64,000 nucleotides of DNA, from NCBI RefSeq assembly GCF_009932475.1, contig NZ_BJOV01000005.1, positions 2,170,001 to 2,234,000 of the forward strand, given 5' to 3'. Below the pieces are notes generated by a model that made no database searches, was not told where the DNA came from, and saw only the letters and a list, made by a program, of their open reading frames with translations. Positions 45,768 through 54,651 of this stretch are shown here, piece by piece; within the stretch, counting starts at the first letter, position 1, and every line of letters begins with the position of its first letter. The position numbers and the translations under genes were made by a program. This stretch comes from Gordonia spumicola. Its GTDB lineage: Bacteria > Actinomycetota > Actinomycetes > Mycobacteriales > Mycobacteriaceae.

Positions 45768-46654
45768 CGGTCCTCGCCGGATTCAGCGCGAGTCGGAAGG
45801 GGTCCGCGCCGGTCGCACTGGCGAGCCAGATCGCACGCACCACGGGCGAAGACGTGGTGGCGGCCGCCGTCGTCGAACGACGCATGCCCGTCGCCGTCGA
45901 CCCGGTCGAGGACGAGTACATCGCCTACGTCGCGGTTCAGGCCGAACGTGCGCTGCTCGGCGCGGTCGACGACGTGCGCGGCGGCCCGGGGGTGCGCGTC
46001 GAAGTGGTCCAGGCGCCGTCGATCCGCGACGGCCTGGCGAGTGCCGCGGCCGAGCATTCGGCGAACCTGGTGACAGTCGGATCCTCGTCGTCCGGGGTGC
46101 TGGGGCGAATCGCGTTGGGCAGCGTCACCGAGCAGTTGGTCCACACCGCCGAGGTGCCGGTCGCGATCGCACCGCGCGGCTACCAGCCGGGGGCCGTGCC
46201 GATCACACGGCTGACCGCGGCGTTCGGCGGCAAGGCCGACGTCAACGGGCTCATCAAGTCCGCGGCGGAACTGTCCGCGTCGTGGAACGTCCCGCTGCGG
46301 GTCGCCTCGTTCAACGTGCGCGACGTCAGCGGCATCATGGGGACGACCGATCCCGCGGCCGCCGAGAACCTGGTGCTCCAGAAATGGTGGACGCGCACTC
46401 GCGACGACATCGACCAGCAGCTCGAGGAGGCCTGTCACGCGCTCGCGACCGTGACGAGACCACAGATCGCGGTCGGCGTCGGCCGGGACTGGTCGTCGGC
46501 CGTCAACGACATCGACTGGCAGGCGGGCGACATGCTGCTCCTCGGGTCCGGCGCCGCGGCGCAGCTGCAGCACGTGTTCCTCGGCACCGCGGCGGCTCGC
46601 ATCGTCCGCAGCTCCCCGGTGCCGGTCATGATCCTCCCGCGGGGCAAGGAGTGA
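45764..46654 (+). CDS. Tandem-domain universal stress protein
   Basis: 296 aa from GTG 45764 (GTGA overlap with the permease). Two Usp domains: residues 1-145 (VTVLAGFSASRKGSAPVALA ... LVTVGSSSSGVLGRIALGSV, then HTAEVPVAIAPRG) and 150-296 ending MLLLGSGAAAQLQHVFLG and VPVMILPRG. The G-2X-G-9X-G(S/T) ATP-binding pattern looks present in domain 1 (GSSSSGVLGRIALGS) and degraded in domain 2. Tight coupling suggests it modulates the permease. Confidence 0.85.
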   Translation: MTVLAGFSASRKGSAPVALASQIARTTGEDVVAAAVVERRMPVAVDPVEDEYIAYVAVQAERALLGAVDDVRGGPGVRVEVVQAPSIRDGLASAAAEHSANLVTVGSSSSGVLGRIALGSVTEQLVHTAEVPVAIAPRGYQPGAVPITRLTAAFGGKADVNGLIKSAAELSASWNVPLRVASFNVRDVSGIMGTTDPAAAENLVLQKWWTRTRDDIDQQLEEACHALATVTRPQIAVGVGRDWSSAVNDIDWQAGDMLLLGSGAAAQLQHVFLGTAAARIVRSSPVPVMILPRGKE

Positions 46655-46683
46655 ACCGAGGACACGCCTGACTCGACGCTCGA

Positions 46684-46719
46684 GACGACGGCCCGGTCCT
46701 ACGAGGCCAGGCCGTCGTC
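46684..46719. terminator. Terminator hairpin at convergent gene ends
   Basis: GACGACGGCC at 46684-46693 pairs exactly with GGCCGTCGTC at 46710-46719, loop 16 nt. The right arm lies within the last codons of the epimerase gene; the left arm is 30 bp past the UspA stop. Likely ends both transcripts. Confidence 0.7.
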
Positions 46720-47748
46720 GATCATCTGCTGGAAGTGGTCGACGATGCTCTTCTCGGGCGCGATGAAGTCGATGCCGAGCTCTCGGCGCGTGCGGCTGTT
46801 GTCGAATCGCAGCGGCCACCCGACGTTGCGGTCGACGAACTTCCTCGTCATCCCCGCGGCCGGAGCACCAATCTTGACGAGAGCCTTCGGCAGTTCGCGC
46901 GTCGGAAAGGCCCGCCGCTTCCCGGACGCACCGGCCAGGAACCTGCCCATGTCCAGCAGACTCACGGTGCCCGATGTGGCGATGTACCGACCGTGCGCCG
47001 CGGGCGTGAAGCCCGCGGCGATGTGCGTGCGCGCCGCGTCCCGCACGTCCACCACGCCCATCTCGAGGGCTGGCGCGCCGAACGTCATGGACCCGTCGGC
47101 GAAGTGCCCGATCATGGTCATACTGCCCGAAGCGCTGCTCGTGGTCAGCGACGGCCCGAAGACCAGGCCGGGGTGCACCGTCACCAGGTCCCAGCGGTCC
47201 TGGGCGTCGTGGAGCTTCCACGCCTCCTTCTCCGCCACGGTCTTGGAGTAGCTGTACTCCTGATGCGTATCGGTGCTCGTCGTGTTCCAGTCCGCGTCGG
47301 TGAAGCACTCCTTTCCGCGCATGTCGACGTTGTCGCCGTGAATCGCCGCGACACTGCTCGTGAGCACCACGCGACGCACAGAATCGGTCGCGTCCACGCT
47401 GTTCACGACGTTGCGAGTACCCTCGAGCGCCGGTCGGATCAACTGCTCCCTCGGGTCGCTCAGCCTGCCCATCAGGAACGGCGAGGCCGTGTGGATGACA
47501 AGCTCGCAGCCCGTCATGGCTTCCGCGAAGCTGCCCCGGTCCAGCAGGTCCGCGGCGTGCAGGGTGAGTCGCCCCGGGTGCTGTTCGGCCAGTGCGTGCA
47601 GGTGGTCGAGTCCCGTGGGCTTGCGCGGATCACGGACGGTGGCGCGCACCGTCCGGCCGTCCTCGAGCAGGTATCGGACGATCCAGCTCGCCAGATAGCC
47701 GCTGCCGCCAGTGACGAGGACGGGTGCGTTCGGGTCGATCTCGGTCAT
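46699..47748 (-). CDS. NAD-dependent epimerase/dehydratase (dihydroflavonol-reductase-like)
   Basis: 349 aa, extended SDR. N-terminal VLVTGGSGYLASWIVRYLLE (about 10-29), LVIHTASPF, and catalytic Tyr-Lys in EYSYSKTVAEKEAW. Substrate unknown; similar SDRs act on sterol- or flavonoid-like ketones. ATG at 47748 follows GGAGAG, and overlaps the fprB stop (ATGA). It is the last gene of the P450-fprB operon, which suggests it works on the product of the hydroxylation. Confidence 0.88.
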   Translation of the reverse strand: MTEIDPNAPVLVTGGSGYLASWIVRYLLEDGRTVRATVRDPRKPTGLDHLHALAEQHPGRLTLHAADLLDRGSFAEAMTGCELVIHTASPFLMGRLSDPREQLIRPALEGTRNVVNSVDATDSVRRVVLTSSVAAIHGDNVDMRGKECFTDADWNTTSTDTHQEYSYSKTVAEKEAWKLHDAQDRWDLVTVHPGLVFGPSLTTSSASGSMTMIGHFADGSMTFGAPALEMGVVDVRDAARTHIAAGFTPAAHGRYIATSGTVSLLDMGRFLAGASGKRRAFPTRELPKALVKIGAPAAGMTRKFVDRNVGWPLRFDNSRTRRELGIDFIAPEKSIVDHFQQMIDDGLAS

Positions 47749-49412
47749 GTTCTCTCCTTGTTGTCTGGGTACGACAGCGCGCCGACGGGATCGCCGCCCG
47801 GGGATCGGCCCGCCGCACCGATCAGCGCATCGAGGTCGGTCAGTTTCACCCGCGGGCGGCCGGCTCTCCGGCCCGCCGCTCGCTCCGCGGCGTCGATCCG
47901 CTTCCATGCGGCGCCGTCGACGACGGTGGCCCCACGTCTCACCGCGTCCGTCGCGATGTCCGGATCGGTGGCCCGCGGCGCGAGCACGCCGACTGCGGCG
48001 TCGTCCAGGACCGCCCGCGCCGTCTCCTCGCCGCAGCGCCGGTTCGCGCCGATGCCGCCGCGCGATCCTCGTTTGATCCACCCGGCCACGTACTTCCCCG
48101 GGATCACCTCGCCGGTCGCCGGGTCGACCACCCGGCCCTCCCGGTTCGGAACGGTGCCGCCGGCGTCGTCGAACGGGAGGCCGTCGAGCGGTTCCCCCGC
48201 GTAGCCGATCGACCGGACAACGAGCGACGTGTCGAGTTCGTCGGGCGCTCCGCCGACCGTGACCCGCAATGTCCGCACCCGACCGCGGTCGTCGCCGAGC
48301 ATCTCCGTGATCCGGGTGTGGAAACGGAACACGAGACGGCGGTTCTCGGGGCGGGCCGTGCGTGCGGCGAAGTCGTGCAGGAGCTCGACCTTGGCCGCGG
48401 TCACGTCGTCGAGGCTTCCGAGTCTGTCGGAGTCCGGCGCCGGGTCGTCCACGACGACGTCGACGCCCGACAGATCCGCGAGGCCGGCGAGCTCGCCGAT
48501 GGTGAACGCGGCGTCGGCCGGTCCGCGCCGCCCGAGCAGCACGACCTCGCGGACGGAGCGCTCGCGCAGCGCTTCCAATGCGTGGTCGGCGATGTCGGTG
48601 CGGGCCAGCACATCCGGATCGGAGAGGAGGATGCGCGCCACATCGAGCGCCACATTGCCGTTGCCGACCACGACGACGCGCTCGCCCGACAGGTCGAACC
48701 GCCGGTGGGCGTAGTCCGGGTGGCCGTTGTACCAGGCGACGAACTCGGTGGACGAGATGCTGCCCGCGAGCGCTTCGCCTTCGATCCCCAGCGACTTGGG
48801 CGCCGACGCACCGTGTGCGTAGACGACCGCAGAGTACGCGTCGGCCAGGGCGGCGGCAGTGACGTGCGGGCCGACCTCGACACCGAGCAGATAGCGGAAC
48901 CGCGGCGACGCGGCCACCTCTTCGAGTGTCTCCCCCACCCTCTTGGTGGCGCCGTGGTCGGGCGCGACGCCGGAGCGGATCAGGCCCAGTGGGGTCGGCA
49001 GCCGGTCGAGCACGTCCACGTGCACGTTCGACTCGGTGAGCAGTTCCTTCGCCGTGTACAGCCCGGCCGGTCCGGAGCCCACCACCGCGACCCGGATCGG
49101 CGCGGAGACCCCCGCGGGACGGTACGGGCGGAACGGCACGAGTCCATCCCGCACATCGTGATCGCGGTAGTACGCGGCGTTGATGTCGAGGAACACCGTC
49201 TCGGTGACGGTGAGGGCGTCATCCGGGACTATCGCGTCCACCGGGCACTCGGGCACACAGGCTCCGCAGTCGATGCAGGTGTCGGGGTCCACGTACAACA
49301 TCTCGGCGGTCGCGAAGCCGGGCTCGTCCGGTGTGGGATGGATGCAGTTGACCGGGCACGCCGCCACACAACCCCCGTCGTTGCAACACGGTTGGGTGAT
49401 CACGTGGCTCAT
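47745..49412 (-). CDS. fprB: Fused ferredoxin/ferredoxin-NADP reductase (FprB type)
   Basis: 555 aa from ATG 49412. The first 80 residues form a two-cluster ferredoxin: CCNDGGCVAACPVNC, then CIDCGACVPECPVDAI. The rest is an adrenodoxin-reductase-like enzyme: FAD loop RVAVVGSGPAGLYTAKELL near residue 107, APDHGATKRV, and NADP site VVVGNGNVALDVARILL. It matches the design of M. tuberculosis FprB (about 575 aa). Being between the P450 and SDR genes with 4-bp overlaps on both sides, it is the evident electron donor to the P450. Confidence 0.95.
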   Translation of the reverse strand: MSHVITQPCCNDGGCVAACPVNCIHPTPDEPGFATAEMLYVDPDTCIDCGACVPECPVDAIVPDDALTVTETVFLDINAAYYRDHDVRDGLVPFRPYRPAGVSAPIRVAVVGSGPAGLYTAKELLTESNVHVDVLDRLPTPLGLIRSGVAPDHGATKRVGETLEEVAASPRFRYLLGVEVGPHVTAAALADAYSAVVYAHGASAPKSLGIEGEALAGSISSTEFVAWYNGHPDYAHRRFDLSGERVVVVGNGNVALDVARILLSDPDVLARTDIADHALEALRERSVREVVLLGRRGPADAAFTIGELAGLADLSGVDVVVDDPAPDSDRLGSLDDVTAAKVELLHDFAARTARPENRRLVFRFHTRITEMLGDDRGRVRTLRVTVGGAPDELDTSLVVRSIGYAGEPLDGLPFDDAGGTVPNREGRVVDPATGEVIPGKYVAGWIKRGSRGGIGANRRCGEETARAVLDDAAVGVLAPRATDPDIATDAVRRGATVVDGAAWKRIDAAERAAGRRAGRPRVKLTDLDALIGAAGRSPGGDPVGALSYPDNKERT

Positions 49413-50830
49413 GACGGTTCCGGCTTCTCGTGGTGGTACGGGCAGCCTGTGGGTTCGGTCGGCGATCCGGGGGAAGCGGCCGGGCGCTCGCGTCGCGTGA
49501 CGCTGATGAGGCCCCCGCGGGCGGGCGCGAACGGGAGCCCCTTGAAGACGATCCGCTCGTCGGGTTCGTCGGTGGGCTCGATCCGGTACGTGGTCAGCAC
49601 GGTCCGGAGGATGACGGCCATCTCCATGGTCGCGAACGTCGCGCCGACGCAACGGCGGACGCCGCCGCCGAACGGGGTCCACGCGTAGGTGTCGGGCATA
49701 CGTCCCAGGAACCGGTCGGGAGCGAACTCGTCGGGCCGCGGGAAGTACCGAGGGTCGTTGTGCACCAGCGACGTCGCCGTGTACAGGTTCACCCCGTGGG
49801 GAAGCACCCATTCACGGAAACGCATCCTGTCCACCAGTACCCGGCGTGTGGTGCCGTCGATGGTGGGCCGTGTGCGCATCACCTCGTGGATGGTGGCCTG
49901 CAGGTATGTCGCGCCGCCCTCGTCGATTTCGGCGACGAGCCGGCCGAGCGTGTGCGGATGTCGACTCAACCGCTCGAACGCCCAGGCCAGCGAGGTCGCC
50001 GTGGTCTCGTGACCGGCCGCTACCAGGGTCACCAGCTCGTCGCCGATCTCCTCGTGCGTCAGGGCCGTCCCGTCGTCATGCCGGGCACGCAGCATCAGCG
50101 AGAGGATGTCGGTGCGGTCCTCGAATCCGGGGTCGGCCTGCGCGCGGACGATCAAGCGCTCGAGGATGTCGTCGAACTGCCGACGCATCGCCAGGTGCCG
50201 ACGCCACGGGCTGAGCGGCCCCCAGTCCCATTGGAGCGGGCGCACGCTGAACAGGACGGCACCGAACTTGATCCATTTGGGCGTCAGTTCGCGCAACTCG
50301 TCGAACTCCGCGCCCTCGGCGCCGAACACGACCCGAAGGATGATGTTCAGCGCGATCCTGTTGGTCGAGGTGATCGTGGCGAAACGCCGCCCCACCGGCC
50401 ACCCGGCGATCTCCTTGCGCGTCTCCTCCTCTACGAGAGACTCGAAGGCCCGAAGGTTCCGCCCGTGGAACGGCGGGGTGAGCACTCGGCGGTGACGCTT
50501 GTGCTCGGCGGTCTGCTTGCCGAAGATCGAGCCGTCGCCGAACATCACGTCGAGGCTGGGCTCGACGCCTCCGGCCACGTCGGACGGGATGTGGAACAGC
50601 TCGTTGAACATCGCGGGCTCGGTGAGGACGACTGTCGTGCCGAATCCGGGGATCCACATGGTGAACGCCGGGCCGTGCCTATCCGCCATTTCACGCAGCA
50701 GCCGGGGCCGGTCGGTCACGAAGCGCAGCACGTTACGTGGGGTGAACCGCGGGCCCGGAGGGAGGCGGACGGGTTCACCGTCCGCTCGATGCTCCACGGC
50801 CGGGGCCGGTCGTCGAACAGTGATCGCCAT
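49409..50830 (-). CDS. Cytochrome P450
   Basis: 473 aa from ATG 50830 (GCAGGAG upstream; ATG 50848 possible). Oxygen-activating helix AAGHETTATSLAW near residue 275, EXXR in HEVMRTRP, and haem loop FGGGVRRCVGA with the Cys ligand near 410. PPFHGRNLRAF and the general layout resemble class-I P450s of the CYP110/CYP138 kind; the CYP family needs an alignment. First gene of the operon with fprB and the SDR, and divergent from the PucR-like regulator. Confidence 0.94.
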   Translation of the reverse strand: MAITVRRPAPAVEHRADGEPVRLPPGPRFTPRNVLRFVTDRPRLLREMADRHGPAFTMWIPGFGTTVVLTEPAMFNELFHIPSDVAGGVEPSLDVMFGDGSIFGKQTAEHKRHRRVLTPPFHGRNLRAFESLVEEETRKEIAGWPVGRRFATITSTNRIALNIILRVVFGAEGAEFDELRELTPKWIKFGAVLFSVRPLQWDWGPLSPWRRHLAMRRQFDDILERLIVRAQADPGFEDRTDILSLMLRARHDDGTALTHEEIGDELVTLVAAGHETTATSLAWAFERLSRHPHTLGRLVAEIDEGGATYLQATIHEVMRTRPTIDGTTRRVLVDRMRFREWVLPHGVNLYTATSLVHNDPRYFPRPDEFAPDRFLGRMPDTYAWTPFGGGVRRCVGATFATMEMAVILRTVLTTYRIEPTDEPDERIVFKGLPFAPARGGLISVTRRERPAASPGSPTEPTGCPYHHEKPEPS

Positions 50831-50927
50831 GGCTGCTCCTGCGGACATCGGATGGGTGTTCCTCTCATGGTCGAGCGTGCGATACCCGAAAGGAAGGTGC
50901 ACACGTCTCAGAAGTCGCCGATCCATG

Positions 50928-50938
50928 TGCACTATGCA
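50928..50938. promoter_or_regulatory. TGCA-N3-TGCA element between P450 operon and regulator
   Basis: TGCACTATGCA lies 25 bp before the regulator start and 98 bp before the P450 start. The same TGCA-N3-TGCA pattern recurs at 52226-52236, just after the regulator. TGCA is self-complementary, so a dimer site is plausible. Candidate operator for the regulator at 50963. Confidence 0.4.
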
Positions 50939-50962
50939 TCATTACGCCCATAGGATGGATTC

Positions 50963-52225
50963 ATGGAGACTCCTGATTGCAGTCCGGCGGTGACGGACCT
51001 GATCCGGCGATCCGCCGAAGCCGTCCTCGCAGCTCCGGCCAGCTGGTTCGAGGAGGTCGAAGACGCCGCCTTCTCCGCGTCCGACATGCGGCCGGTCGTC
51101 GAGGATCCGGAGTGGCGCGCCTTCGCCATTCGCGGCGCGCACGCGCTCATGCTGCACTGGGCTTCGGCGAACGCGGAGCATCCGGGGCGTGCCGTCCCGC
51201 CCCTGGTCACCGATCTGCAGGAGATCGCCCGAACCGTCGTCCGCCGCGGCCACACCGAAGCCAGCGTCGATGCGTACCGGCTGGGTCAGAACGTCGCGTG
51301 GCGGCGCTGGATGAAGATCGCGTTCGGATTGAGCACCGACGTCGACGACCTCGCCGCCATGCTCGACATCACCTCGAATTCGATCGGCGCTTTCGTCGAC
51401 GCCACGATCACCGCCCTCACCGCGGAGATCACGACGGAACGCGAGCGGGTGCAACGCAGCCGCGAGGCCGACCGATTGCAGGCGGTCTCGCTCCTCATCG
51501 CGGGCGACTGGCCGGACGGGCGGTCCACCGAGTTCGCGTTGGACTACCGGCTCGACCAGACGCATACCGCGGTGGTCGTCTGGAGCACCGACGCCTCGCC
51601 GCCGCTGACGGAGATGGAACGCGCCGTCGACGAGGTGGCGCGGCGGGTCGGCGCCCGCGTCTCGATGCACGTCCTCGCCAGTCCGGGCACCGTCTGGGGC
51701 TGGCTCGGTTCGGCCGACCGCGGCAGCTTGCATGACGCGACCGGCGTCGCGGGCGCCGGATCGCCGTGGCGCATCGCGATCGGCTCCACCGCGCGGGGTC
51801 GCGACGGATTTCGCACATCCCATCTCGACGCATTGAGCGCTCAGCGCATGATGGCGCGGATGGAGACCGAGCACACCGTGGCGACCTTCGACGACGTCGA
51901 AGGGATCCTGCTGCTCACCGCACAGCCGGACCAGGCCGATCGGTTCGTGACCCACACTCTCGGGCCGCTGGCCTCCGGCCACCCGGAACTGCGCGAGGCG
52001 GTGCGGGCGTACCTGCGCGAGCAGTGCAATGCGTCCCGAGCCGCTCGCGCGCTGTACTCACACCGCAACACCCTGCTGCGCCGCATCAAGCGCGCCGACG
52101 AACTCCTCCCCCAGCCCATCGAACAGAACGCGCTGAACATCGGCATGGCGCTCGAGATCGCGTACTGGCGGGGCGCCGTCGCGCCGGAGGATCGAAACGT
52201 CCGCACCGAACCAGCCGATCAGTAG
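50963..52225 (+). CDS. PucR/CdaR-type helix-turn-helix regulator
   Basis: 420 aa. The N-terminal region (VRRGHTEASVDAYRLGQNVAWRRW, in parts) resembles the RsbRD/DUF4072-like sensor of this group. The middle holds a GGDEF-like CdaR domain, and the C-terminal HTH_30 reads CNASRAARALYSHRNTLLRR (about 362-381). Divergent from the P450-fprB-SDR operon across 132 bp, the usual position for its regulator. Its downstream neighbour at 52340 is a possible second target. Confidence 0.85.
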   Translation: METPDCSPAVTDLIRRSAEAVLAAPASWFEEVEDAAFSASDMRPVVEDPEWRAFAIRGAHALMLHWASANAEHPGRAVPPLVTDLQEIARTVVRRGHTEASVDAYRLGQNVAWRRWMKIAFGLSTDVDDLAAMLDITSNSIGAFVDATITALTAEITTERERVQRSREADRLQAVSLLIAGDWPDGRSTEFALDYRLDQTHTAVVVWSTDASPPLTEMERAVDEVARRVGARVSMHVLASPGTVWGWLGSADRGSLHDATGVAGAGSPWRIAIGSTARGRDGFRTSHLDALSAQRMMARMETEHTVATFDDVEGILLLTAQPDQADRFVTHTLGPLASGHPELREAVRAYLREQCNASRAARALYSHRNTLLRRIKRADELLPQPIEQNALNIGMALEIAYWRGAVAPEDRNVRTEPADQ

Positions 52226-52237
52226 TGCATGATGCAC
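52225..52237. promoter_or_regulatory. Palindrome after the PucR-like gene
   Basis: GTGCATGATGCAC is a perfect 13-bp dyad around a central G, starting on the last base of the regulator stop codon and 103 bp before the next gene. It shares TGCA-N3-TGCA with the site at 50928. A nearby TGTGCAC half-site follows at 52261. Confidence 0.45.
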
Positions 52238-52339
52238 CTGTAGCACTCTGACCAGGGCACTGTGCACCTCGCGAGTGCGGCGAGGCCGTGCGAGTGTGAG
52301 ACACGTCCGATGTAGTCCGATAGACGGAGATCCCACACC

Positions 52340-52912
52340 ATGTCCACCATTGCTCACCGCGCCGACGACCTGACCTCGATGTCCCACAGCGAACTCGTCG
52401 AACTGTTCCTCACGCTGGAGGCGCCGAGCCTCTCGGAGATGGTCGGCGAGTTCGATGGAACGCCACTGGCCCAGCCCGGCGTTCTGCGCACGGTCGTCGC
52501 CGCCGTCAAGGTGCGCAACCCGCTGTACCGATGGAAGACCAAGGGCTTCCGGCAGATCGACGAGACCTCTGGCCGCGGCTACAACATCCATCGCTGGGCG
52601 GTCACCGGGAGCCTGGTGTACCGAGACCCGATGACCACCCGGATCGCCGACTCCGACATCGACGGCCGACCCGCATTCCAACTCGACTACCGAACCTTCG
52701 ACACCGTCAACGGCCTGGTCAACCTCCTCGACGACGTGCGACGGGTGCAGCCCGGCCTGTACCTCGGCTTCGGCATGCTTGGCCTCACCGACCGGCAGCG
52801 CTCCGTGCTCCAGCCGTTCATGCTCGAGGCCACCTCCCGCCCGTACAAGGGTGACGTCGGCTCGCTCCGTAGCGAACAGCGACACGGTTTCATCGGCGCT
52901 TCGCAGCGCTGA
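52340..52912 (+). CDS. Protein of unknown function beside the P450 regulator
   Basis: 190 aa, no membrane segment. The first part is helical (MSHSELVELFLTLEAPSLSE). The rest is beta-rich, with LYRWKTKGFRQIDETSGRGY, DGRPAFQLDYRTFDTVNGLV and GLYLGFGMLG, reminiscent of DUF4334/GXWXG or lipocalin-like barrels that bind small hydrophobic molecules. That link is weak. The TGCA dyad upstream and its place next to the P450 regulator suggest it handles the P450 substrate. The start ATG has GGAG 10 bases upstream. Confidence 0.6.
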   Translation: MSTIAHRADDLTSMSHSELVELFLTLEAPSLSEMVGEFDGTPLAQPGVLRTVVAAVKVRNPLYRWKTKGFRQIDETSGRGYNIHRWAVTGSLVYRDPMTTRIADSDIDGRPAFQLDYRTFDTVNGLVNLLDDVRRVQPGLYLGFGMLGLTDRQRSVLQPFMLEATSRPYKGDVGSLRSEQRHGFIGASQR

Positions 52913-52997
52913 TACGTGACTGGGCGCGGCGACGCCCTTGAAAGCGGGCGGCGCGGGTTGGGCATGGTGGCCGGTGTCGGGCTCGTATGGAACGCAA

Positions 52998-53034
52998 AGA
53001 ACCCCGTTCCGACTCAAGGTCGGAACGGGGTTCT
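52998..53034. terminator. Strong hairpin terminator at the left edge of the IS3 element
   Basis: AGAACCCCGTTCCGAC (52998-53013) and its exact reverse complement (53019-53034) surround a 5-nt loop. It ends the 52340 gene on the plus strand; read on the minus strand it is followed by TCTTTGCG, a short U-run, so it may also stop transcription leaving the insertion element. Its right arm ends where the element begins. Confidence 0.88.
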
Positions 53035-53062
53035 GTCAAGACCCGAGTTTGTTGGAGACCGA

Positions 53063-53848
53063 TCAGTTGTTCTGTGAGGTGAGTTCGCGGGCCCGATTCT
53101 GGGTCCAGTAGTCGGCTTCGGCCGCGGCGGGTGGTTGGTAGTCCAAGGCCGAGTGCAGGCGGGTGGTGTTGTACCAGTGGACCCATTCGGCGGTGGCGAT
53201 CTCGACGGCGTTGGTGCTTGTCCACGGTCCTTTCTTGTAGATCAGCTCGTGCTTGTACAACGAGTTCAGGGCTTCGGCCATCGCGTTGTCGTAGGAGTCC
53301 CCGCGCGAGCCGACTGAGGCGATGGCGCCGGCTTCATCGAGGGCCTGGGTGTAGCGGATGGCTCGGTATTGCACCCCGCGGTCGGAGTGATGGATCAGCG
53401 CGGTTAGGTCTTGACCGGACCGCCGGCGCAGCCACAATCCCATCGCCAGGGCGTCGATCGCGAGGTCAGCGAACATGCGGGTCGAGGTCTGCCACCCGAC
53501 GATCATCCGGGAGAACACGTCCAACACGAACGCTACGTACACCCATCCGACCTCGGTCCGCACGTACGTGATGTCGGCAACCCACAGCTGATTCGGCGCG
53601 TCAGCGTGAAATGTGCGGTCGACCAGATCGGCCGGACGCGCCGTTTCCGGTGCCGGGCGGGTGGTCCGTGGGAACTTGCCCCGCACGACGCCCCGGATCC
53701 CCAGGTCAGCGCATAGTCGTTCGATAGTGCACTTGGCTACGGTGATCCCCTCCATGCGCAGTGCGGCGCGGATCTTGCGTTGTCCGTAGATTCCGCCGGT
53801 GGCCTCATAGACCCGCATGATCTGGGTCTTGAGGTACTCGTCTCGCAC
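53063..53848 (-). CDS. IS3-family transposase OrfB (DDE integrase)
   Basis: 261 aa from GTG 53848. The rve catalytic core shows DDE residues: LWVADITYVRTEVGW (first Asp), IHHSDRGVQY (second Asp) and NAMAEALNSLYKHEL (Glu). The C-terminus WVHWYNTTRLHSALDYQPPA is the family hallmark. The frame is open upstream to about 53998 and encodes the HTH-like region (VAFIDQHRHRWPVEAIC ... PSTYYAAR), so the active protein is probably an OrfAB fusion made by -1 frameshifting near the end of orfA. No disabling change is visible. Confidence 0.93.
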   Translation of the reverse strand: MRDEYLKTQIMRVYEATGGIYGQRKIRAALRMEGITVAKCTIERLCADLGIRGVVRGKFPRTTRPAPETARPADLVDRTFHADAPNQLWVADITYVRTEVGWVYVAFVLDVFSRMIVGWQTSTRMFADLAIDALAMGLWLRRRSGQDLTALIHHSDRGVQYRAIRYTQALDEAGAIASVGSRGDSYDNAMAEALNSLYKHELIYKKGPWTSTNAVEIATAEWVHWYNTTRLHSALDYQPPAAAEADYWTQNRARELTSQNN

Positions 53849-53982
53849 TGCTCTGGCCGACGGTGGCCGGGTGCGGGCGGCGTAATAAGTCGATGGCGCG
53901 ATCGCGCAGCCAGCCTCGGTCAGAGCGGTGCAGATCGCCTCGACGGGCCATCGATGTCGGTGCTGATCGATGAAGGCGACGA

Positions 53983-54303
53983 TCAGCGGTGTGGCCGGTC
54001 GAGCTCGGCCGCGAAGAAAGCCGACGCCGTCTTCAAGATCTCGTTCGCCCGACGCAGCTCTCGAACTTCGTTCTCCAACAAGCGGATCCGCTCAATATCG
54101 GAAATCGTTTCAATCCCAGGCGATTCGGCTTGGCCGTCTTCGACGCGACGGACCCAGTTCCGCAGGGTTTCGGGGTTGATGTCGAGTTGCTTAGCGATCC
54201 GGGCCAGAGCTCCGGGCGCGGTCTCGGGATCCTTCCGAGCATCGATGGCCATGCGTGTGGCACGGTCCCGCAACTCGGGTGAGTACTTCGATGGGCGAGG
54301 CAT
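53983..54303 (-). CDS. IS3-family transposase OrfA
   Basis: 106 aa from ATG 54303. N-terminal HTH of the HTH_Tnp_1 type (PRPSKYSPELRDRATRMAID, then LDINPETLRNWVRR), followed by a leucine-zipper-like helix (IRLLENEVRELRRANEILKT) for multimerisation. It overlaps the extended orfB frame, which is one base back, as expected for programmed -1 frameshifting. GGAAGGG stands upstream of the start. Confidence 0.92.
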   Translation of the reverse strand: MPRPSKYSPELRDRATRMAIDARKDPETAPGALARIAKQLDINPETLRNWVRRVEDGQAESPGIETISDIERIRLLENEVRELRRANEILKTASAFFAAELDRPHR

Positions 54304-54357
54304 GAAACAAGTGTCCCTTCCGGTCAAACCTGTCTCCATCAAACCCGGGACGATTCA

Positions 54358-54485
54358 GTCCGCTGGAACGCCACCTCCCACCGCGTGGACCGCAACAGCG
54401 GCACGCCCAACGACACCACCACCAGCGCGTACACAATGATCGGCGTGAGGAACAAGGACATAAGGACCGTCTGCATCACATTCAT
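54358..54485 (-). pseudogene. 5' fragment of a small membrane protein gene cut by the IS3 element
   Basis: From ATG 54485 the minus strand reads MNVMQTVLMSLFLTPIIVYA, LVVVSLGVPLL and RSTRWEVAFQ before meeting the insertion boundary. It is a single-helix N-terminus of good membrane-protein composition. The 3' part is not found on the other side of the element, where a terminator stands instead, so insertion was probably accompanied by a deletion. Family unknown. Confidence 0.5.
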
Positions 54486-54651
54486 GCACGAGAGCGTAGA
54501 ACGCCACACCGACAAGTTCGTCTTACGGAACAGCGCTCGCGCTTCACTGCGGCCCAATTCGGACCGGCGGACTGTCATACGGCAAACGAACCCCAACCTC
54601 CGCGAAAGCAGGGGCCAGGGTTCGATCAAGACACATCAGGTCTCGAATCTG

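Larger units (their letters stand above)
53034..54357 (-). mobile_element. IS3-family insertion sequence
   Basis: About 1.32 kb, with two overlapping genes on the minus strand. Ends start TG and are imperfect inverted repeats of about 26 bp: on the left TGTCAAGACCCGAG then TTTGTTGGAGAC, on the right (minus strand) TGAATCGTCCCGGG then TTTGATGGAGAC, with 18 of 26 positions equal. I see no matching 3-4 bp target duplication, so the borders may be off by a few bases or the flanks rearranged. A small membrane protein gene to the right is cut off at the border. Confidence 0.88.

Noticed and set aside
53031-54360. Target-site duplication of the IS3 element
   Set aside because: The 3-4 bases outside the proposed ends (GTTC and GTCC) do not match.
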